Below are positions 47,200-58,337 of a DNA stretch of 64,000 nucleotides, piece after piece; positions within the stretch are counted from its first letter, which is position 1, and every line of letters begins with the position of its first letter. Origin of the DNA: Coprinopsis marcescibilis. Taxonomy: Eukaryota; Basidiomycota; Agaricomycetes; Agaricales; Psathyrellaceae. Below the pieces are notes generated by a model. It saw only the letters and a list, made by a program, of their open reading frames with translations. It did no database searches and was not told where the DNA came from. Both the position numbers and the translations under genes were made by a program. The stretch covers positions 62,001 through 126,000 of the forward strand of contig ML210183.1 of the NCBI GenBank assembly GCA_004369085.1, in the 5' to 3' direction.

Positions 47200-48441
47200 T
47201 TAAATGAATGTGGTGCCCCAGTTCCACAGAAAGGTGAGCCACCAGCCACGATACAATGTCATAACACCCTCTTCATGGATAATGCGTTTCGCGCAGTCGG
47301 CAAACCCGAGATAAGGATCTCCTTTATCCCGAAGTCTAGCGTCCATAGTCAGTCGCGCCTCTTGCCATGATGAAATTATACAGACGTACCCAACTACTTC
47401 CTCACGACCTGGACCATCGACGTTCTGTTGTATAGAACTATACTCAGCGTCAACGCCATTCCGCTGGACGGACAAGCGGGTTGCAATCACTTCAAGTGGA
47501 GTGATTATGGCAGTGATGAAGAGTGTGGATACTGTGTAAAGGGCTATATTTCCAGCTGAAACCCCGTCGAAACTTGCACAAGCTTTCGAGAATTGTGGGA
47601 GAAGACCCCGCCGCAGTGGACCGAGAATAAAAACGATGGTCATGCTATGAAGAGCTTCTGCTGCTAGAAGACCAGGTGTGAAATAGATAGTCCATGGTCG
47701 CTTGAGCTCGGTGGCAGTTAAGAGAACGCGGAGAGCATGCCCTGGATTTAAGTAGCCCAGTTTCATAGGAGTGATGATTGCCCTAAGCATTCATTAAGTT
47801 AGCTTTTTTGGGTTGTATCTTAGGGCACACGAGGAACCACCTGTTGCTAATCACTCTGATCGGCAGCGTTGCTATGAGCATGATGCTTGTGTATAGTAAT
47901 GATATCTGTGGAAAAGAACGAGATTGGAGCACCGATGACAATGACCAGTCTAGCGGACGCGCCTTAAGCTTAATTACTCACTAGTATTTCAGCGATGGGC
48001 GCTCTGGCTTTTAACCACCGCGACTTTCTTGGGTCAACGAATAAGGCGACGAGTATCGTCACACCGAGTATTTGAATGACAGTAGGCACTGGATGATTTG
48101 TTAGATTGGAAACACACAACTAGTTGCTAACCCTACTTGAACCTTTGAATAGACCAGCGACACCCTAAATAACCTATGAGCCCGAAAGTTGGCACATTTG
48201 ACCCTTGCCTCACCTCTAGTCTGTCAACCCTGCGGAACATATCGTAATATGTCTTGACGATGGGACTTGGACGCGGTGCTGCGGTACCATTTGAATCCAG
48301 CTCATGAAGTTGCAGACTTTTGCGCCCACTGTAATTGACCCTAAATCGAACCAGGACTCCATTCAGAGGAGCCAAGATGGCGAGTACGCCCGCTAACGCG
48401 ATGAGCACGTATATGACCTCGATAGGACTGAGAGCTGCCAT
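47200..48441 (-). CDS. SLC25-like mitochondrial carrier, copy B
   Basis: The predicted protein has 318 aa and is the upstream tandem paralogue of copy A. Corresponding motifs are PLNGVLVRFRVNYSGRKSLQ, RVDRLEGVAGLFKG, PLEVIATRLSVQRN and DCAKRIIHEEGVMTLYRGWW. Exons: 48214-48441, 48137-48164 (28 nt), 47982-48088, 47841-47905, 47390-47782, 47200-47335. Exons 2, 3, 4 and 6 have the same lengths as in copy A, and all phases agree. Here the last intron has a normal GTACGT donor. The loop after the signature (from AEYSSIQQ onward) is shorter than in A. Product function is not known beyond the carrier fold. Confidence 0.75.
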
Positions 48442-49883
48442 ATCGATGCTAGGTTGGTTGAAGGGAGTAACCTAGTCAAACCACGCTGCCAAAACGCATC
48501 CTGATTTGCCAAGCCATTTCGGCGGCTTGTATATACACGTGCCATCCCGGTGCCAATGGAGCATAATAGACCACAACAAAGGATTTGGTGTGTGGCTGAG
48601 TTGCGGTCTTTGAAAATCACTCTTTCTTCTTAACCACAACCATCTCCTGTTGACGGAACAGCTTTTTATAAGAAGGCAGGCTTTCTGAATTATCTCGCGC
48701 TTCATTTTCGGGCGGAAGTTGGCTTTTCTCCTACTGCTTTCGTCGTTTCTCCGTGTACTCTGTCTCGCCTCAAGTGCTCTCGACTCGACTGCCTGTTACC
48801 CCGATATGTTCTTGGTTTAGGTGGACGTAGAGTGTCTGCTCTGTTGCCAAGAGTACGCAGGTCTTTGGTCTTGGGATGGGTTGGACCTGTAGTGTCCGAA
48901 AGGTACGACCGGGTTATGTACTGCCAGATTCTGACATTGTTCAGGTGCCAACGTCAACGCCCCACTCAAGGTCGACCGATCTGCTATGGTGATCGGTTAC
49001 TGTGGTGTAAAAGGGCAAAACTTCCTTGGGCATCGCTGATGTTACTCATCTCTTGATGCTTTGTCAACGACGTCCTTGGATAACGGCTTCCAAACAATTC
49101 TTTGGCGAAATATTCCTTGTCGGCCGTCTGGTCACCTTTCTCGCCGTCAAGGGAATGTCTAGAATCTCCTCGCTTCCGGGTTCTCCTTCGATGTCGGGCA
49201 TCTTTACATCGACTTGGTCTGTGCAACGTCTCAAGCAGCGGTTCATTTGGGCAAACAATTTGACCTATTCATGGTTCATGGCTCCCCTTGTCTTTTCTCA
49301 ACATCTTTTATGTTGGATGTCTAATTTACAGCAATGAATAAATTTCTATTCCACAAACCATATCCTTCCCATCGTCCTCGCTGCTGTAAGCATTGACAAG
49401 TACATATATCTTTACTTCTGGTTTGTATGATCAATCAAGGTATTGCCTTTCGTTATTGTGTACCTAACTGACCCTCATGTTGGCTGTATCTGCACCTGCC
49501 CTCAGTTTCCAATTATCAGGACGTCGTCCTTGCGGTAGTAGTTTTCATCCAGCTTCGACGCCATAAAGCATGCAGTTGTCTGGTACTTCGGTCACCGCAG
49601 TCTCTCACCTTATACCGGAACTCTCTACTGGTTAACCACGTCCTGTTGCAGCTTTCATATCCATGAGTTACATATAATGTCACGGCGCTGTGTATCTAGT
49701 ATTAACCGGCCACTACTATATCATTCTAGTGCCACGTTAATTTGACTCTCCGACGCAAGAAGCAAGCCTGCGTGGCCAACACCTTGTTCACCACCATCAT
49801 CGCTATCCTCAGTGACAGCATCAACCTCTGTACCTTTGCTCTAGATTTTTCTATATCGTTTTAGCAACGAGAACTTGAAGAAG
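48442..49883. other. Long divergent intergenic region
   Basis: This 1.4-kb spacer separates carrier copy B (minus) from FUN30 (plus). Short frames such as 48832-49056 and 49026-49337 lack motifs and good starts. Near 49930, inside the first FUN30 intron, the DNA is A-rich. I see no RNA gene or repeat. Confidence 0.35.
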
Positions 49884-52800
49884 ATGTCTGGCACAGGCAG
49901 CCAGGCGAACAATAAAGTTCGTAAAAAAATCTCAAAAAAAAATGCAAAGTGCTTTAGCCCGACCGCCAAGCTCACATCTTCCTCCCTAATTCCAGAAACT
50001 TCAACTGGACCAACTACGATTCAAACGTCAAGCAAAGGCCAATAGGTCCGAATTGGCATCGACAGCAGCCAAACCTGCGAATTCAAGCCAGAAAAATGGG
50101 TACCAACAGCAGCCTGCCCAGTCAAGGGATGCGACTGTCCCTTCACGTTTCTTCCAACCCCCCACTACCCCGAATTTTGGCAAAGTCCTAGTTCCAAACT
50201 CAAGTCCTGAGACGGGTCCTGAGCAGAATAACCATTATCGTGGCGCTTCAAGCTCGTCAGCAACCCCCGCATTGTCAGCCCAGTCCTCCATATACCGACC
50301 GACCTGGGCGCCTTTCGGCGGAAATGACCCATTGTCTTCCTCGACTGCATTCACTTCGAGCAGCTCGAAGGGCAATGCCAGCCTTAGAAGGCACCGTCAA
50401 GAAGATGCCCTCACTATTCTGGACGACGATGAGCCCCCACGCAAAAAGCCCAACCTCGGCTCCTCCGGCCGCGAGGCGAGAGAGGACATCACGAACACAC
50501 CCTCGCCGAAGATACAACGTGGAGTATCGCGTCGACGGGCAACCAGTGGTAGCATGGAGATTTCTGACGAGGAGGAGGAGGTGCCTGCAATTGTAGCCTC
50601 CCCGCCGAGTGGAGCAGGACCTTCCCGACCAAGACTTGTGCGCGAAAGACCGATTGTAGCATCGCCCGCACCGAGCATTGCTTCAACGCCTTCGATGGAC
50701 CGGGGGTATCAAATTTTCAAGATGGAGTATCCTACGGACCCGGAGAATCGTGTTCGCGCAGCCTGGACTGTCGCTGGAGGAGACAGGTCCAAAGCTGTTG
50801 CATTCATGTCCGACCCTTCATGGGCGCCTCCCAAGCCAAACAGCCCCGAGGTAGAGAGGGACAAGGAACTGGGACGTGTGAAGGAGCTGGACGACGCGAA
50901 TAAGCAACAACGAGCTGCTGTGAGGGAGAAGGGGAAGAAATCGATGATTTATGCCAATCGACCTATATTGGACACCAACACCGCGACACCTCTGGTATCC
51001 AAAGTCGCGACTGCTGAAGTGGCTGTAGCTTCCCCTGCGTCACCTGCAACACCGTTTGCGCCGCCTGTTAATAGGAAGAGGCGAGCGCCGAAAATGGTGT
51101 TTCAGAGTGAATCTGAACATGAAGCTTCCGAGAGCGAGGAAGAAAGGGAGACTAAGAAGAGCAGGGTGGAGACCTCGTATGAAGGTCGCGCACTGCAATA
51201 TTTCAACAATCGGGACATTGCTGCTCTCATCGAACTGACAGGTAGTTCATGTCAATCGTTGGCCTGTAACGTTCTGACCGCCATTTATAGGTTGCACCGC
51301 AGAACAAGCCGCCGTTATTATCGAGAAAAGACCATACGAATCACAAGAGGACTTCAATCAGAAACTTGGCCAAGGCAAGAAGAAGGCAGGGCCCGCTGGC
51401 ATCAGTCCTCGCATATTTGACGATGTCGTTTCGATCTTCGAGGGATATGGGTCTGTCGACTCCATCCTTCAGGATTGTGAAAAGATTGGCGAGAGCCTCC
51501 GATCTGCGATTGCATCCTGGACGGTCAACGACAACAAGGCCACACTCCCAAGCGGCGAAGTGGAGGATGGATCTCTGGCTTTACGATCACCACTGGCACT
51601 CGGTGACAGGAAGCCGAAAAACTACATTTCCAAGCAGCCTTCTCTGATACAAGAGCCGTATAAACTCAAGGACTATCAACTGCTCGGGATAAATTGGCTG
51701 AATTTGCTTTATCGCCGCAAGTACAGTTGCATATTAGCAGACGAAATGGGTAAGCTTGAATTGATTTCTGCTTTCCTTCTATGCCAATCGCATTATCCTC
51801 CAGGTCTGGGCAAGACCATTCAGGTCATTAGCTTCCTTGCACACTTGAAGGAGCAAAATAATAGAGGTCCACATCTCATTATTGTCCCGTACGTCGACCC
51901 GATTCATTCCCGACGTGTGTTCATTATGTTCGACAGGTCTTCCACCCTTGAGAATTGGTGTCGGGAGTTTGCTCGATTCGCCCCAAACATCAAAGTCCAA
52001 ACATACTATGCCTCAAAAGAGGAGCGAACATACTTACGACAGAACCTTATCGATACTGTCTATAGCAAGAGGAGGCCTGAAGGTTGGGAAGTGCTCATCA
52101 CGACATATGCCCTTGCACAAAGTACCGATAGCCATGATCGCAAGTTCTTCAAGAAGGTCGAATGGGATGTGCGTTTATTCTCTTATTTGGTCATTGAATT
52201 ACATGCTTGCTGATACACGATTCAAGTGCTCTGTATACGATGAAGGTCATCAACTGAAGAATTACACGTCTCAGCGTTATCAGACGTTGTTGAAGTACGA
52301 ATCACGGTGGCGTCTTTTGCTTACAGGCACCCCTCTCCAGAACAACTTGCAAGAGCTTGTGGTATGTATTCTACGATATATATATACATACCGTCTTCAT
52401 TAACCTCGACTTGCTAGTCACTGATGAACTTCATCCTACCCGACCAATTCACCGGGGAATTTACCCATTTGCAAGCCATTTTCAAAGCCAAAGGAGATGC
52501 AAACGTCTCTCTTCTCTCACAAGAACGGATTTCGCGAGCAAAGAAAATGATGACTCCGTTCGTTCTCCGGCGCAGGAAAGATCACGTACGCACCCCTGAA
52601 AATCCGGGGTTAACCCTATGCTGACCTTTGTTCCTCCAGGTGCTAAAAGACCTTCCAAACAAAACTGAACGAATCGAGTGGTGCGACATGACCCAGCTCC
52701 AGATGTCCATCTACAGCGACGCCCTGCAACGGTCAAGAAAGACCATCCTCGACGCTACCGCTGATACCCCCGATACTGGTACCCCAGCCAGCGGCGGTGG

Positions 52801-53859
52801 TGGAAGCAAGCCAATAGCGAAGAAAAAACCGAAGGTCAAAGACAAGCAGTACGTTGAGAACAGCTCAAACGTCCTCATGGATTTGCGCAAGGCTTCGAAC
52901 CACCCGATGATGTTCAGGCGGTTGTTTACGGACGATAATCTGAATGGCATCACGAAGCAGCTGTTGAAGGAACCGGATTTCAAGAAGAGGGGCGCGCTAT
53001 TTGATATTGTGAAGGAGGATATGACTGTCATGACCGACGCAGAGCTGCAGCTGTTTTGCAGGACGTATAAGGTGGGCTGGGTTCCTGTTGATGTCGCGTT
53101 GCTTGTGATGCTCATGAATACCGCCAGTCGACGAGAAAGTTTTTGAAGGATGAAGACGTTTATCTAGACTCGGGCAAGGTGAAGACTTTGCTCAAGTTGA
53201 TCGCTCGATATAGGGAAGAGGGCCGCAAGATTCTCATCTTCTCGCAGGTGAGCTGCTTTGTTTTGACCCTCTCAACTGTGCTAACGTATCCCTCGGTAGT
53301 TCACGATGGTCCTGGATATTCTTCAAGTGGTATTCAACCAACACAATATCAAGTTCCTTGTCTTGACTGGAAGTACACCTGTTGATGTTCGCCAAACACT
53401 TGTCGACGAGTTTACGGATGACGAGACCATTCCCGTGTTCCTGTTGTCGACCAAGGCCGGAGGCATGGGCATCAATTTGACTGTTGCCTCTGTTGTTATC
53501 ATGTGCGTTTCCTCGTTCCGCTGCTTATATCTGTAACTGACGGTGTTTCGTTCGATAGGTTTGATCAGGACTTCAACCCTCATAACGACAAGCAAGCGCA
53601 GGATCGTGCCTACCGCATTGGACAGAAGCGGGATGTAGATGTTGTGAAGCTGATATCGCGGGGGACGATTGAGGAGGACATTCTCAAGCTGGGATCGACC
53701 AAGCTTGCGCTAGACGAAGCTGTCGCTGGCGACGCAGATGGAAAGGAGAGTGCCGTTGAGAAGGAGGTCAAGACCTCGCTTATGAAGGTTCTTAGGCGGC
53801 AGCTGGAGAGGGATGAGGAGGACTGCAAGGATTCCAGTGGGAAATCCAGCAAGACCTAA
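49884..53859 (+). CDS. FUN30: Fun30/SMARCAD1 SNF2-family chromatin remodeller
   Basis: The predicted protein has 1137 aa. The first 400 residues are disordered, with a CUE-like segment around 240 ([20 protein letters not shown]). The SNF2 ATPase follows: [20 protein letters not shown], Walker A ADEMGLGKT, the Fun30-type DEGH box ([10 protein letters not shown]), [14 protein letters not shown], then helicase C motifs [11 protein letters not shown] and [15 protein letters not shown]. Fun30 promotes end resection and heterochromatin maintenance. Exons: 49884-49916, 49996-51241, 51291-51749, 51804-51888, 51937-52168, 52227-52361, 52418-52585, 52640-53071, 53128-53247, 53300-53502, 53559-53859. 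The 11-codon first exon was placed by frame and splice sites; an ATG further in would be the alternative. Confidence 0.92.
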
Positions 53860-54137
53860 CCACATCCGATTTGTTCACTACATCTATACTTGATTATTTT
53901 CTTCGGTTTGGATTGACATTTACCATTACCCATATAGAGAATGTTTTTTGCTTTTTACATCTTGTCGTTGTTTTGATTGCATTTCGTCCCTGTCTGCCAC
54001 TCCCCCAATCTCGTTCTCACCTTGCTTTCGATATATCGCACTATTAGTTAGTACCCCTTTCCAGACGTGTAGCATCATCATATTTACAATCCTGAATACA
54101 AATGAATGACTGTAGTATTGTCAATGGGGCGGTAGGT

Positions 54138-54917
54138 CTAGTTGTAGTTGGGGAGACCTCGGACGTAGCGGTCCACCGCGCTGCGAAAGTTGTCATTATC
54201 AATGCCCTGCTCGCGCGAGTCCATCTTGATGAGCGGGTTGCGGACGACGAATTCGAGAAAGCCGACGAGGTAGATTTGTTTGAGTACCGAACGCATCATT
54301 TCGCTTTTCTGGTCTGTGAGCATGACGAATTTGTAGCCCGAGGGTGTTTCGAACAGGTGGAGTTTGTAAGAGGATGTGCGGTAGCTCGTAAATTGCTCGT
54401 CTCTGCAGTGTAGCATAAACCAGTTAGCCCAAATAATTACAAATGTTGACGAATAAGAATAAGCGGGGGCGTAAAGAGGTACGCACCTTCCTGAGATCTT
54501 CTTTATCATGTTTCGAAGCGATAGGACGACACCGTACACCAGCTTTGCTTCTTCGTCAAATGCGAGACCCGTGCTCGTCACGCCGGTAGGCGCCATGGGG
54601 ATCGATAACTGTGGATTAGTGTGCTCATTTATGGCCACGACCGTCCCCGACGACGATGCGAGTGTGTTGCGGGGACTGTCGAACCCTGACGAAGGACCTG
54701 CCGATGTACCTGGCGAAACTGCCTGCGACACGCCCGGCAAGAGCCCACCCTCTGCTGCGGGTTTAGGCCTCCGTGTCCGGTGCCAGTCTTGATAGTATAC
54801 ACAGATGCAATGTCTGTATGTTTCAGGGTGGAATGCGTTAGGAATGTCAATTATGGGTGGTAGAAATTGAGATTGCTTTACACGCCTGTCGAAGATGTAT
54901 AAGCTGTTAATCGTCAT
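54138..54917 (-). CDS. BET5: TRAPP complex subunit Bet5 (TRAPPC1)
   Basis: The predicted 207-aa longin-fold subunit belongs to TRAPP complexes, the Rab1/Ypt1 exchange factors of ER-Golgi traffic. Landmarks are MTINSLYIFDRHCICVYYQD, LVYGVVLSLRNMIKKIS, SYKLHLFETPSGYKFVMLTD and VVRNPLIKMDS. Exons: 54886-54917, 54487-54813, 54138-54402. The first intron (54814-54885) has a GC donor and is 72 nt with no in-frame stop, so unspliced mRNA would add 24 residues. A Ser/Gly/Pro-rich insert of about 60 residues sits after the first helix, making it longer than yeast Bet5 (159 aa). It is convergent with FUN30 and divergent from the PARG-like gene. Confidence 0.9.
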   Translation of the reverse strand: MTINSLYIFDRRVKQSQFLPPIIDIPNAFHPETYRHCICVYYQDWHRTRRPKPAAEGGLLPGVSQAVSPGTSAGPSSGFDSPRNTLASSSGTVVAINEHTNPQLSIPMAPTGVTSTGLAFDEEAKLVYGVVLSLRNMIKKISGRCVPLYAPAYSYSSTFVIIWANWFMLHCRDEQFTSYRTSSYKLHLFETPSGYKFVMLTDQKSEMMRSVLKQIYLVGFLEFVVRNPLIKMDSREQGIDNDNFRSAVDRYVRGLPNYN

Positions 54918-55279
54918 TTCTCTTCTCTTTTCGATTGACCCTGCGAGTAGCGGGGATTTCTAGGTTATTGCAAAGGACGACGAAGACGCGAGGGTATAAA
55001 TGGGATGTGGTGGTGATGGTGGGGATGGTGGGGATGCAAGCAGTGAATTTAAGCATCCCATCCGACATCACGGAGATTGATCAGATATAGGCCCCTATCT
55101 TAGAAACAGAGGATAGCCTCGATACATAATTCTACACTTCTGCCTCGTGCATAGCACGGCTCTGCTCTCCAATTTTGATTCTTTGCCAGCGCCGCATTAC
55201 ACGGAGGTCCTGCGCTCCCAACCGTTTCGAGCGCTGTATTATCCTAGCCTGAATCCATCCCCTCTTCTACTGTAACATA
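54918..55279. other. Divergent promoter with TATAAA and GGTGGGGAT repeats
   Basis: This lies between BET5 (minus) and the PARG-like gene (plus). A TATAAA is at 54995-55000, and a short purine-rich direct repeat (GGTGGTGAT then two GGTGGGGAT units) is at about 55007-55035. I see no gene. Confidence 0.4.
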
Positions 55280-56368
55280 ATGTCAGACAGAGACCAACGG
55301 ATACATATCGCCTCCGAAACACTCTCAACGCTCGCAAGAGGACTAATCATCGACCCCCACTCGAACGACACCCTTGACCTGCGTCCAAACATCCAGTACG
55401 CCACTAACCATACCTCCATATACTACCCAACCACCTCCGCCGTCGTCAATTGGCGCGACACCCTCCCCCGCCTCATCCAGGACGAACCAACCCGCGTCGA
55501 GGTCAAGCGTGTAACAACCCTCCAAGCAGCGCGCTACCTCGAGGCACACTACCATAACATCAACCTCTACAAAATCGGCATCCTCAACTTTGCCTGCCCC
55601 ACCGAGCCTGGCGGCCAATGGAAGGACGGCGCACAGGAGCAAGAGGAGGTGGTCGTGAGGAGCTCGACCCTCAGCACGAGTCTGGAAAGCCATACAGCCA
55701 GCCCCTTTTATCAAATGCATCTAGCAGCCGACCGGGGAGGGTTTTACACGGATACCATGGTGTATTCGCCGAGGATCAGGATATTCCGGGACGATGAAGG
55801 GAGTTTTTTGACGCCCCTCGATGTGGACGTCGTCAGTTCCGCGGCTGTGGACGCCAGAGAGGTGAGGAGGCGCTCGGAATATGTACCGAGGAACGCGGTG
55901 GAGTACCAGATACAGATCGCCATGAAGGAGCGGATGGGAAGGATCCTGGCGCTGTTTGAGCATCGAGGCCTCACGCACCTTGTATTGGGCGGGTTTGGAA
56001 CCGGTCTGTTTGAAAACAGTGCCAAAATTGTGGCGAAGATTTGGAAAGAGCTTTTGTGCGGGCCCAAGGCGCGATTCAAAAACTCTTTCTGCAATGTTGT
56101 TTTGGCCAGTGTAGACGAAACGGTGTTGGAAGCTTTTACACATGTGTTTGAAAGGTCAGAGCCACGCACTTTGCGGAGGGTAAGACGGGAGGATGAAAGA
56201 GATCGAGGGCGGAATAGGGAACAAGAGCGAGGGCTGCATGGCAGGGAAAGGGGACGGTCAAAGAAAAGAGAGAGGGAAAGAGAACGAGAGAGGCATCGTG
56301 AACCTGTGCGCGAAATTGTAGAAAGATCGCAAGAACGCCGACACGTCCACTTCGAAGATGACTATTGA
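55280..56368 (+). CDS. PARG-like macrodomain protein (DUF2263 family)
   Basis: The 362-aa single-exon protein has the layout of microbial-type poly(ADP-ribose) glycohydrolases, which release ADP-ribose: N-terminal helices, LNFACPTEPGGQWKDGAQEQ, then EEVVVRSSTL, a region of mixed strands (MVYSPRIRIFRDDEG), and HLVLGGFGTGLFENSAKIVA near residue 235. The family signature is GGG-x(6-8)-QEE. Here it reads GGQ at 111-113, then QEE at 121-123, so the two catalytic glutamates are kept but the third glycine is replaced. The last 70 residues are an Arg/Glu/Asp-rich tail, unusual for the family and suggestive of nuclear or RNA association. Activity is therefore plausible but not certain. Confidence 0.75.
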   Translation: MSDRDQRIHIASETLSTLARGLIIDPHSNDTLDLRPNIQYATNHTSIYYPTTSAVVNWRDTLPRLIQDEPTRVEVKRVTTLQAARYLEAHYHNINLYKIGILNFACPTEPGGQWKDGAQEQEEVVVRSSTLSTSLESHTASPFYQMHLAADRGGFYTDTMVYSPRIRIFRDDEGSFLTPLDVDVVSSAAVDAREVRRRSEYVPRNAVEYQIQIAMKERMGRILALFEHRGLTHLVLGGFGTGLFENSAKIVAKIWKELLCGPKARFKNSFCNVVLASVDETVLEAFTHVFERSEPRTLRRVRREDERDRGRNREQERGLHGRERGRSKKRERERERERHREPVREIVERSQERRHVHFEDDY

Positions 56369-56476
56369 ACTGGAAACGTCGGAAAGTCGGACAAACAAAC
56401 GCCCTGTAATTGTACCTAGGTTAATCAAAACAGTTTGATACAGCTGAAAAGCACATGCGACATGCAACACACAGCG

Positions 56477-58049
56477 CTACTGTATCGACTTGATAATCGC
56501 CACAGGCAGTCGGTACGTAGGCAACCTGAAATACTCGCGACTTTTGCCCCACCGATCTTCAACATCATCTGTCACGTCCACGTCTGACCATTCTACGTCT
56601 AGCCCAATATCCGAAAGGTGCAGTTCGGACACGTGTGTGTAGACGTCGTAAAATAGGGCATCTACACCGAGAGAATTTAGTCCTTTTACCAACTTCAGAC
56701 AAAACGAATTAAAACTTACTGGTCGCACCCAACCCATTGAAAAAGCTGAACCTCGCATCGGGACCAGCCAACAAGTCAGGAACCTGCTCAAAGAACTGAT
56801 GCAGTGCAGCATAGTCCTCCGAGAACGTATCCGTATAAACCACATCAAAGCCACCAGACACATACAACTCTTCTTTACCCACAAAGTCCTGCCATTTGCC
56901 CTGAAGGATCGTCACACCGGGCTTCTCGTACCACCCCGTCTCCTTCATATGCTGCAGAACATCCGGGTGGGGTTCGATTATGACGTGCGTTTTGGGAGGG
57001 GTAGCCAGCGATTGGAAGAGGGTGTCGATCTGCACACCACTCTGTCAGCAAGTTACTGGCAATGAGCACATTGGCGCACTCACAATGCCAAGTCCAAACC
57101 CAACATTCAGCACCCTTAATCCCTGCGCATTCGGATGTCCCTCGCACAACCGCTTCACACTCTCCTTCATGATCCCTTCCTCCCAACCCATCATCACACC
57201 GACTTCCTCTCCCTCACCGGCTTCGACCATGCACACTTTTTGACCGTGGTCGTCTACGGTATACGTGAGTTTAGAGGAGAGATATGCGTCGGTCGATCCG
57301 GCTGCTGTGGTATCGGCCTCTTGCAGTAGGAGACCGTTGGTCTCATTTACCCCTCCGTTAGTGGAGGTTGATTCTTTGTGAGCTTTGAAGGAGAGGAGGT
57401 TGAGGAGGAGTTCTGGCTAGGGCGGGGGAGTCAGTGAATTGTATTTTATAAGACAATCTTCGGCGTAGCCCGAATTTGGAGGAAAGGAAGGGTAGGCACC
57501 TGCGCGGATGCCCGCATCTCGGATGAGGGTGTAGGTCTCTCCGTCGTTGAACGAGAGCGCGATGTCGCCTGCGGTATGGCCCCACCGGTCCACTATTCAG
57601 CATTCATTAGATCCCATGAGCAATATCAGAACCGAAGGAAAACAGCAAGGAAAAACATAAAAAACAGTTGTTGGTTAACTAGCGTTTTCAAAAACGACGC
57701 GCAGGAGCTCACCAGCATTCCAGACCGCACCCCTCTCCAACAAGATTTTTGCGAGCTCTGGGTTCTTGGTGTAGGCAGCGGCGTGCAACGGCGATGTGCC
57801 CTCTTCCTGGTTTTGGTACCAGACGGGGGCACCGTTATCCAAGATCTCTTTAATCGCGTCCAAGGACGACTTTCGGTCGTCGGTAGTGTTATCGTCAGTG
57901 GTTTCGGAGGAGGAAGGATAGAGGATGGTGTAGACGAGATGTTCGCCAAATACCGTGGCTGCAGAGTCTTCGTCGTCGTCGTCATCCATGTCGACATCGA
58001 ATACTTTAGGTGAAGGCTCTGCCTCTGGGATGGGATTTGCGGTAGACAT
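56477..58049 (-). CDS. RMT2: Arginine delta-N-methyltransferase Rmt2
   Basis: The predicted 417-aa protein matches Rmt2, which methylates the delta nitrogen of an arginine in ribosomal protein Rpl12. An acidic N-terminus leads into ankyrin-like repeats (GTSPLHAAAYTKNPELAKIL, then WGHTAGDIALSF). The AdoMet-binding fold follows: LRVLNVGFGLGIIDTLFQ, VIIEPHPDVL, FDVVYTDTFSEDYAALHQFF and FFNGLGATNALFYDVY. Exons: 57713-58049, 57500-57592, 57084-57412, 56720-57029, 56477-56661. The first intron is 120 nt. It is convergent with the PARG-like gene, 108 bp apart. Confidence 0.92.
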
Positions 58050-58337
58050 GGTTGCAAGTCAAGCAGATCGAGGTCAAGACGCGACCGAATCCATGATCAA
58101 AATAAATAACGCGACTGATGATGGCGATCGTCATCTAAGAATTGTGGTGGCACTAGCGTGCTTAGTATGTAGGTATCCAGTAAAACTAATATATGTGCAT
58201 GCAGTGTGGATGCTTTTAGAAAGTGCAGTGGCAAGGTGTATAAAACGAGCGGATTGAAGTCTGAGATGAATGTCTAGAAATACAAAATACAGAAAGGCAT
58301 CGGAGATCGTAAGGCAACAAACAACACAATATCCCAT

